DNA of 47,047 bases, taken from NCBI GenBank assembly GCA_026393835.1, contig JAPKZK010000033.1, positions 1-47,047 of the forward strand. The letters run 5' to 3'. A program made the position numbers and the translations under genes. Positions 36,628-42,415 of the stretch are shown here, piece after piece. Origin of the DNA: Candidatus Aminicenantota bacterium (GTDB lineage Bacteria; Acidobacteriota; Aminicenantia; UBA2199). Position 1 is the first letter of the stretch, and every line of letters starts with the position of its first letter. Under the pieces are notes generated by a model, which had not been told where the DNA came from, did no database searches, and saw only the letters and a program-made list of their open reading frames with translations.

Positions 36628-38442
36628 TTACTTCTCTATTTTTTGATTGTTATCACTCTTCCCGGTATTTGATGTCGTTCCTGTTTCGGTCGCTCTTTTC
36701 CCGGTCGTTTTATCTTTTTCTCCTTCTTTTAAACGCAATTTGGGTTCAGGCTCTTTTAAACCCGGGCGCGTGGCAGTCCCTGCCCATATAAAACCGATAT
36801 CCTCTTTCCCTATATCAGGAAACCGGATGATCCGGGGCGTCAAGGTGAGAATAATATCGGTTTGATCCGCTTCATTTTTATTGCCCGAAAATATATCCCT
36901 TAACACCGGTATACTGGAAATAAGCGGAAACCCCCGCATGGATTTCCTTTCTGTATCCCTGAGCAGGCCGGCCAGGATACTGGTTTCATTATCCCTTAAT
37001 TTGATGATGGTTTCAACGGAACGATTACCGATGGTCGGAGGAATTCCCCCACTGCCGGGACTGGTAATAAAAGATAATTCAAATTTCATTTTTAATGTGA
37101 TTAAACCGTCATGGTGGAGCCTGGGAGTGATGGAAATATTGATGCCGATATCCTGCAACTGGTAAGAGGTAATGGGCTGCTGGGCGGGGCCGCCGGTATT
37201 GTAAGGGACAAAACTGGTGGTGGGTATAGGCACCTTATCCCCTAACCGCACTTTCACCTCCTCCTGGTCCACTACCCGCAACTGCGGCTTTGCTTTTATC
37301 CTGGATTGGCTGTCAAATTTAAGCAATTTGTAATTGATATAAGGCAGCGTCAACAAGTAATCCGAGGAATCGGTATGGGGTATCATATTGACCCGTATCG
37401 TGGATGCAGTCGATTCCGCGGCGCCGGCAGCGCCCACCGGTTGATAGATTTCCGTAACCTGGTAATTGCTTAACTCAATGCCGTATTCGCTGGCCCTACC
37501 CCTGTTCACCTCGATAATTTCAATGTCGATAAATACTTCCCCCTTAGGTTTGTCATTTACCCGGATGATCTTCCCGGCTAATTTGACTTCCGAAGGAGTT
37601 CCTCTTACGGTTAACGAGTTGAGACTTTTATTCGTGGAAATAATCTTCAAGCCCGTAAGCTCCCGGACAATCTTTTGAATCTCTTCGGGGTCGCCATTGC
37701 TCAGGAAAAAAGTTTTCATTACCAACTCTTCGAAATCCCTTCTTTTGGCCGGCGTATCGGGAATAATGATGATAGAGTTGGGGTCGAGGATTTTATAAAA
37801 CGAATTGGTTTGGACCATTATTTTTTCAAGGGCTTCCGGGAAAGAAACATTTTGCAAGTTGAGGGCTATTTTTTTCGATTTAAAGGACTCATCATAAATG
37901 AAATCGACGCCGCTTATTTTTTGGATCGCGTTAAATATCTGCTGGACATCGGTTCCTTTGAATTCCAAACTCAAAGGTTTTTTTATATAGTTGATTTCAG
38001 TGGGGGGGATTTCCTCTAATTCTGCTTTATCCTTTAACTTTTCCAGTCCTGTTTTTTTTCTCTGGGCTTTCTCAAGCGCTTGTATTTTCTTTAGCACCTG
38101 GAGTTTTTTTCTCCCGGCATCATTATTTTCGGGGTTGAATTCAAGGGCTTTCTCAAATTCACCCAGGGCCGGGTTTAAGCCATTTTGCTCATATAATAAG
38201 GTCCCCCGTCTCAGATGTTCGTTGGAGGCAGAAAGCAAAGCGCTGCTCAGGGAGATACGATACTCGACATTGCCCGGTTCCCGGCTGAGGGCCTTTAGAA
38301 AATAATCGACGGCCTTATCCCATTCTTTTTTCTGTATGGCCTCCTGGCCTTGCCTGAAATTCATTCGCCCGGCGCAGGAAATGATGAGTACCGTCAATAC
38401 CAGGATAAAAACAATGGAGATAGCCTTACGCAATGGTTTCAT
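36628..38442 (-). CDS. TPR-STN-secretin lipoprotein (GspD/PilQ-like, 604 aa)
   Basis: An outer-membrane secretin subunit of the type II secretion/type IV pilus superfamily. I chose the ATG at 38442, 4 bp after the upstream stop, because it begins a lipoprotein signal (MKPLRK..VLTVLIISC, Cys22). A longer frame from 38502 would precede it with an unlikely proline/alanine stretch. Residues about 25-115 are TPR-like (RQGQEAIQKKEWDKAVDYFLKAL). About 155-225 is an STN domain (LSLEFKGTDVQQIFNAI), about 235-310 an N-type secretin ring domain (KTFFLSNGDPEEIQKIV), and about 395-555 the secretin core (VPIPTTSF, SILAGLLRDTERK.MRGFPLISSIPVL..IF). A charged tail of about 60 residues follows. No other secretion-system gene lies in the window. 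It is cotranscribed with a PKD lipoprotein. Confidence 0.93.
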   Translation of the reverse strand: MKPLRKAISIVFILVLTVLIISCAGRMNFRQGQEAIQKKEWDKAVDYFLKALSREPGNVEYRISLSSALLSASNEHLRRGTLLYEQNGLNPALGEFEKALEFNPENNDAGRKKLQVLKKIQALEKAQRKKTGLEKLKDKAELEEIPPTEINYIKKPLSLEFKGTDVQQIFNAIQKISGVDFIYDESFKSKKIALNLQNVSFPEALEKIMVQTNSFYKILDPNSIIIIPDTPAKRRDFEELVMKTFFLSNGDPEEIQKIVRELTGLKIISTNKSLNSLTVRGTPSEVKLAGKIIRVNDKPKGEVFIDIEIIEVNRGRASEYGIELSNYQVTEIYQPVGAAGAAESTASTIRVNMIPHTDSSDYLLTLPYINYKLLKFDSQSRIKAKPQLRVVDQEEVKVRLGDKVPIPTTSFVPYNTGGPAQQPITSYQLQDIGINISITPRLHHDGLITLKMKFELSFITSPGSGGIPPTIGNRSVETIIKLRDNETSILAGLLRDTERKSMRGFPLISSIPVLRDIFSGNKNEADQTDIILTLTPRIIRFPDIGKEDIGFIWAGTATRPGLKEPEPKLRLKEGEKDKTTGKRATETGTTSNTGKSDNNQKIEK

Positions 38443-38446
38443 ATTC

Positions 38447-40156
38447 TTAGATACCAATGGTAATGGTCTTGCTGGCGCCGGCCTGGTTGCCGCTGTCGTC
38501 AAATACCACCAGGACCGCGGTATAAGTTCCGGCGGTGGTATAAATATGACTTACACTTTCACCGTTTCCCGTACCTCCATCGCCGAAATCCCACTGGAAG
38601 GAGGTAATCGCGCCGTCAGGGTCCGAGGAACCCGCGCCGTTGAAATAGACATTTTCACCCGCTTTTGGCGCCAATGGGGAATACACAAATGACGCTGTAG
38701 GCCCCTGGTCATCGGTAACAGTTACGGTTTTACTAGTATTAGCGGTATTCCCGCTATTATCGGTGACGATAAGGAGAACATTATAAGTGCCTGCGTCTGA
38801 ATACCGATGGGTTATTTCAGCACCGGACCGATTGGCGCCATCCCCCATATCCCATTGGAACTTTACAATCGTACCATCCGGGTCAGAAGAATTCGAGGCA
38901 TTAAAAAAAACATTTTCCCCGGGTTTTGGACTCGTGGGCGAATAAACAAATAAAGCCGTGGGGCTTTGATTGCCGGAAACAGTAAGAGTTTTATTGGCGC
39001 TGCCGGTATTCCCGGTGTTATCGGTAACCACCAGGGAAACAGTATAAGTCCCATCGCCCGTATATTTATGAATAGCGCTCACCCCTGATGCGGTTGAGCC
39101 GTTGCCAAAATTCCATCGATAACTCACAATATCTCCATCCGGATCAGTGGAAGACGAAGCATCGAAGTAAATATTTTCATCGGTAGAGGGGTTTGTGGGA
39201 GAATAAACAAAGGCTGCGGTGGGATTTTGATTATCGGAAACAATTACGGATTTGTCGGTGCTATCGGTCTTTCCATTATTATCAGTAACCACCAGTTGAA
39301 TGGTATAGGCGCCGGCGTTTGTATATCGATGATTGATACTCACACCCGAAGCGGTCGATCCGTCCCCCAGGTTCCATTGATAACCAACAATGGAGCCATC
39401 CGGGTCCGAAGAACCGGAGGCGTCAAAATAGACGGTTTGGCCAACCAACGGGTTGGCGGGAGAAGATACAAACGATGCGGTCGGTTTTTCATTGGCTTCG
39501 ACAGAGATGGTTATATTGGCAGAGACGTCGCCGCAGGTGGCTGTTACAACAGCCGTGCCGTTGGTTTGCAAAGTATCTCTTGCTTCACCGTTGGCGTTGG
39601 TATAAATGGCATTACCGCCGCTGTTAAGCTGTCCAGCGTCGGCGCTTAGAGTGATGGAAATGTTGGCAAGAGTATTCAGGCTTTCGTCATATGCCATGAT
39701 TTTAATTGCCGATGTTCCGCCGCCCACCGGTAAGATTTGCGGATCGGCGCTTAATGAGAGGGAATGGAGGGCCGAACTTCCAATAGCGATAGTCAACGAT
39801 TCGGGTGAGACCTCTGCATTTCCTGAGCGGACAGAGATGTTTGCGACCCCGGATCGATTATCATTACTTTTAAAGGCAGCATAAGCCACCCCTTTTTCCG
39901 TTTGTGCTTGCGGATCAATGCTGCCGATATCGCAACTGAAAAATATTACAGTCCCATCAGGGAGGGGCGTACCGCCGGCTTTATATCCGGCCACTCTTAC
40001 TGTCGAAGTTCCTCCTATTGGGATAGAAGAAGGATTTATCGAAACATACAATATCGATTCATCCGGGGCTGATAATATTGCCGGCTTACAACTGCCGGAA
40101 AGAATAACCACCGTCATTATGACGAGGCAAACAGATAAAATTTTTAGTCGTTTTAT
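38447..40156 (-). CDS. PKD-repeat lipoprotein, probable ATA start (569 aa)
   Basis: A surface or periplasmic lipoprotein. From the first ATG (40117) the protein would begin MTVVILSGSC, without a basic n-region. Read 13 codons further upstream, the frame gives KRLKILSVCLVIM before it: a textbook lipoprotein signal with lipobox LSGSC. The only plausible initiator there is ATA at 40156, with GGAGG 4 nt upstream and the promoter 37 bp away; an in-frame TGA lies just beyond. Two Big-type Ig domains (about 35-130, 130-225) are followed by four PKD domains (WNLGDGS, WNFGNGS, WDMGDGA, WDFGDGG) up to the C-terminus. It precedes the secretin gene by 4 bp, so the pair is probably an operon and the lipoprotein a partner or client of the secretin. 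Confidence 0.85.
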   Translation of the reverse strand: MKRLKILSVCLVIMTVVILSGSCKPAILSAPDESILYVSINPSSIPIGGTSTVRVAGYKAGGTPLPDGTVIFFSCDIGSIDPQAQTEKGVAYAAFKSNDNRSGVANISVRSGNAEVSPESLTIAIGSSALHSLSLSADPQILPVGGGTSAIKIMAYDESLNTLANISITLSADAGQLNSGGNAIYTNANGEARDTLQTNGTAVVTATCGDVSANITISVEANEKPTASFVSSPANPLVGQTVYFDASGSSDPDGSIVGYQWNLGDGSTASGVSINHRYTNAGAYTIQLVVTDNNGKTDSTDKSVIVSDNQNPTAAFVYSPTNPSTDENIYFDASSSTDPDGDIVSYRWNFGNGSTASGVSAIHKYTGDGTYTVSLVVTDNTGNTGSANKTLTVSGNQSPTALFVYSPTSPKPGENVFFNASNSSDPDGTIVKFQWDMGDGANRSGAEITHRYSDAGTYNVLLIVTDNSGNTANTSKTVTVTDDQGPTASFVYSPLAPKAGENVYFNGAGSSDPDGAITSFQWDFGDGGTGNGESVSHIYTTAGTYTAVLVVFDDSGNQAGASKTITIGI

Positions 40157-40192
40157 TTTCCCTCCGCATCAAAACGGCTTTTCTAACTTTTT

Positions 40193-40221
40193 ATTCTATA
40201 TAAAAAAGTTCTGTTTTGCAA
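40193..40221 (-). promoter_or_regulatory. Promoter of the PKD lipoprotein-secretin operon
   Basis: Minus-strand TTGCAA (40221-40216), 17-bp spacer, TAGAAT (40198-40193). A start near 40186 leaves a leader of about 30 nt containing GGAGG at 40165-40161, which fits initiation at the ATA codon 40156 rather than at the ATG 40117, where no ribosome site is present. Confidence 0.6.
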
Positions 40222-40261
40222 TAGGGCAGGGCAAATTTTTTTAAAATGATGGCGGAAAGCC

Positions 40262-40278
40262 GGCTGTTCCCTAATTGT
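40262..40278. repeat. Isolated copy of the GGCTGTTCCCTAATTGT repeat end
   Basis: Seventeen bases identical to 25161-25177, where the same sequence is the right arm of an inverted repeat. Here it stands alone at the left boundary of the 21-bp array region. Confidence 0.65.
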
Positions 40279-40356
40279 CCTAATTGATTAATACCAAAAA
40301 CGGGTCCGGGGTGATCCCCGGAGATAAGAGAACCGGTTGGCGAATTGGAACAAACC

Positions 40357-40820
40357 AATGCAAAAGGTAATCGATGCAGCAAAAAGGACAAACATCTCGC
40401 CGAAAAAGATTAATCTATAACCAAAAAGGATGAATGGATACATGATGAAGGCAAATCAACTAAAAAAAGGGGTCATCGTTCACTGAAAAAAGGTCATCAT
40501 CGACGTAAATAAGGTCATCGATAACACCCAGAGGGTCGTCGCTCACACCGAAAGGACAATGTACAGCCTTAGGATGATCGACGATCACCCTTCCTATCTA
40601 TCCATTTACCTTATCTTGATACCTGTTTACCTTTTTTTAGTATTTCTTTATCTTTTTTCGGTGTATTTTTGCCCTTTATTTATGTGCGTTGATCTTATTT
40701 CGTTGAATGTTGATCTTATTTTATTGAACGTTGATCTTATTTCGTTGTATGTTGATCTTATTTTGAGGTCGCCCTGTCCTTTTAGGCAGTCGTTTTATCC
40801 CTTTTGCTTCCGGACAGTCA
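40357..40820. repeat. Inverted array of 21-bp units with phased A/T tracts
   Basis: About 460 bp with no supported gene. On the left arm an AAAAAGG-TCATCGAT-like core recurs with GG at about 40386, 40428, 40450, 40471, 40492, 40513 and 40534, that is every 20-22 bp, mostly exactly 21. On the right arm the complementary ACC/ATC-TTATTT core recurs at 40587, 40608, 40629, 40650, 40671, 40692, 40713, 40734 and 40755, then 40776 and 40797: exactly 21 every time. The arms meet at a palindrome, TGATCG-A-CGATCA (40575-40587). The best-conserved units are GTTGATCTTATTT-type at 40688-40760. 21 bp is two helical turns, so the A/T tracts are phased. It lies between the divergent lipoprotein-secretin and protease genes. 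Confidence 0.85.
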
Positions 40821-40831
40821 AAAAAAATCCC

Positions 40832-40907
40832 TCCGGCCTGGTTCTGCAAATGGAACCCCACGCATTGGGGCGTGGGGCGTGGGGCGTGGGGCGCCGCGGG
40901 CTTGTAC
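40832..40907. repeat. Interspersed repeat, copy B (heptamer-expanded form)
   Basis: 76 bp homologous to 24966-25027, extended by exactly two extra heptamers. GGGGCGT units lie at 40867-40873, 40874-40880 and 40881-40887, with GGGGCGC at 40888-40894. CCCCACGC before the array can pair with GCGTGGGG inside it. Confidence 0.88.
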
Positions 40908-41104
40908 CGTCACCTGTTCTTCAACAGCCATTTCCAGGGTGGGATATAATGAACCCGGATGCCTGCTTTTGTTTCTTCAGCCTCCTGGATTTATCGATCA
41001 TGCCTGTATTATAGCATATAATTTACAGAATGCGAAGTATACTGCGCAAAATGTTATAGACCGGGCAAACACGAATCCCTGGACGCTAATAGAGGAAGAG
41101 GAGG
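40908..41104. other. Non-coding stretch between repeats
   Basis: No gene supported. Open frames here (for example one reading from the array to 41014) are short, low-complexity, and lack a ribosome site or a recognisable family. Confidence 0.5.
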
Positions 41105-41146
41105 TCAATGGTCAATTGTTAATTGTTAATTGTTAATGGTTAATTT
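41105..41146. repeat. Heptamer tandem array TTAATTG/TCAATGG x6
   Basis: Six 7-bp units in register from 41105 to 41146, including TCAATGG, TCAATTG, TTAATTG twice, TTAATGG and TTAATTT. The copies differ mainly at positions 2, 6 and 7, as expected of an array that has diverged after expansion. Confidence 0.88.
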
Positions 41147-41147
41147 T

Positions 41148-41213
41148 AGCCGCGAAGGTCCCGGCAGTACAGGCGACACCCTTCGCTTATCTTAGCGGCT
41201 GTCCTGGTTTTTT
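41148..41213 (+). other. Large imperfect hairpin followed by a T-run
   Basis: AGCCGC (41148-41153) pairs with GCGGCT (41195-41200), and inside it GAAGG (41154-41158) with CCTTC (41180-41184). Six T residues lie at 41208-41213. It begins directly at the end of the heptamer array. It could be a weak terminator or an interspersed palindrome; no gene lies upstream on this strand to need it. Confidence 0.35.
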
Positions 41214-41221
41214 ATAAAAAA

Positions 41222-41306
41222 TGGTTGTACATGAATTTTTTTTAAAAATACAACCAAAAATACAACTAATGGAGTATTGACAAAAATCGGCTGCAGGGTG
41301 TATGAT
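41222..41306 (+). promoter_or_regulatory. Strong promoter and upstream operator-like repeats of the protease gene
   Basis: TTGACA (41277-41282), 18-bp spacer, TATGAT (41301-41306), a near-consensus sigma70 promoter with a leader of about 95 nt. Upstream, TGGTTGTA (41222-41229) and TACAACCA (41249-41256) form an 8-bp inverted repeat with a 19-bp A/T-rich spacer, and TACAACT (41261-41267) adds a third half-site. This suggests a regulator binding just before the -35 box. Confidence 0.6.
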
Positions 41307-41407
41307 TTCTTCACTCCCTTCCAATTAAAAAATGCTTCGGATGTTTTGAATGCTTTAAGAATTTCAAGTAAATAAAAATTTAAAATAAAAAAATAAGGAG
41401 AAGTCTT

Positions 41408-42307
41408 ATGAAAAAATTAGCGTTAGTGTTGTTTGTTGTAGCTGCTGTAATCATGGTTTCGAGCATTCAAGCCAGGGACACACGGCTTGGTGATGTAAAC
41501 AGGAACGTTGACCCGGTTGAGAAACGCGAAGCATTCAGGACTCAAATCGAGGCAATGCGGGCTGAAATTGCTGCCAATGGCTATACCTTCACCGTAGATG
41601 TGAACCCGGCCATGCAGTACACCATCGATCAACTTTGCAATTTCAAACCCGAATTGCAAGAAGAGTTTTACCCGGAAGAACCCATCAGCGAAGTAGAGGG
41701 CAAACCGGGTCCCACTCTGCCTGCGTCCTATATTGCTGCGTATACTGGAATAAGAAACCAGGGAAGCTGCGGTAGCTGCTGGGCTTTTTCCACTGCCGGC
41801 ATGTTCGAATCCATCCTGTTAAAACAGGGTATCAACGCCGACCTTTCTGAGCAGTGGCTCGTTTCCTGTAATACCAACGGTTGGGGCTGCATCGGCGGCA
41901 ACTTTGCCAACAGTTACTACCTCAATCCCGGCGCCGTATTAGAGCAATGCTTCCCTTATAAGGCGACGGACGCCCCCTGCAAAACCGGTTGCCCGTATGT
42001 ATACGTTGCCAGCTCTTCCAAGAGCGCTTCCAGCACCACGGCCATTAAAACCGCCATCATGAATTATGGCGGCGTTTCCTGTTCCGTGTACGTCTCCTCT
42101 TATTTCCAGGCTTACACCGGCGGCGTATTTAACTATTGCACCAACGGCCAGGCAAACCATGCCGTAGTTTTGGTGGGCTGGGATGACGCCAAAGGCGCCT
42201 GGAGGATGAAAAACTCCTGGGGCAACAGTTGGGGTGAAAGCGGTATGATGTGGATCAAATACGGCTGCTGCGGAATCGGCGGCGGCGGCAACTACCTGAT
42301 TTATTAA
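41408..42307 (+). CDS. Secreted papain-family (C1A) cysteine protease
   Basis: A 299-aa exported peptidase of the papain clan. The ATG has AGGAG 7-8 nt upstream. Signal peptide 1-22 ([22 protein letters not shown]). A short propeptide (about 23-103) has no recognisable I29 inhibitor motif. The mature domain begins near [24 protein letters not shown]: Gln118 (oxyanion hole), Cys124 (nucleophile), His251 in NHAVVLVGW and Asn269 in [10 protein letters not shown] complete the active site. The Cys pattern is typical of disulfide-bonded C1A enzymes, with an extra CC pair near the C-terminus ([10 protein letters not shown]). At about 195 residues the catalytic domain is compact. It has its own strong promoter and terminator, so it is a single-gene unit. 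It may process or degrade surface proteins; the target is unknown. Confidence 0.95.
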   Translation: MKKLALVLFVVAAVIMVSSIQARDTRLGDVNRNVDPVEKREAFRTQIEAMRAEIAANGYTFTVDVNPAMQYTIDQLCNFKPELQEEFYPEEPISEVEGKPGPTLPASYIAAYTGIRNQGSCGSCWAFSTAGMFESILLKQGINADLSEQWLVSCNTNGWGCIGGNFANSYYLNPGAVLEQCFPYKATDAPCKTGCPYVYVASSSKSASSTTAIKTAIMNYGGVSCSVYVSSYFQAYTGGVFNYCTNGQANHAVVLVGWDDAKGAWRMKNSWGNSWGESGMMWIKYGCCGIGGGGNYLIY

Positions 42308-42352
42308 TTAAGGCCTAATAATCTATTAATCTTACATCTTATCCCTTTAAAG

Positions 42353-42400
42353 GACGCGGAAGCTGCGTCTCGCCCGCGCAGCTTCCGCGTCTTTTTTTTT
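42353..42400 (+). terminator. Rho-independent terminator shared by convergent genes
   Basis: A perfect 15-bp G/C-rich stem (42353-42367 with 42377-42391), a 9-nt loop and nine T residues at 42392-42400, 46 bp after the protease stop. The SBBP gene ends only 16 bp to its right on the other strand, and the reverse-strand T-run is short, so it mainly serves the protease gene. Confidence 0.93.
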
Positions 42401-42415
42401 ACTTTAAACGTTTTC

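Noticed and set aside
38443..38502. N-terminal extension of the secretin
   Set aside because: It overlaps the upstream lipoprotein gene, is Pro/Ala-rich and would bury the lipoprotein signal; the ATG at 38442 is preferred.
40357..40820. CRISPR array
   Set aside because: Units are contiguous 21-mers without spacers, degenerate, inverted at the centre, and no cas gene is present.
40357..40820. Plasmid iteron origin
   Set aside because: 21-bp direct repeats fit iterons by size, but the units are very degenerate and no rep, par or DnaA-box context was found. Kept only as one hypothesis.
40559..41014. 151-aa open frame through the right arm of the 21-bp array
   Set aside because: It spans the array, a dispersed repeat and heptamers; only the array part is periodic, and there is no good ribosome site. 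Treated as repeat DNA rather than a gene.
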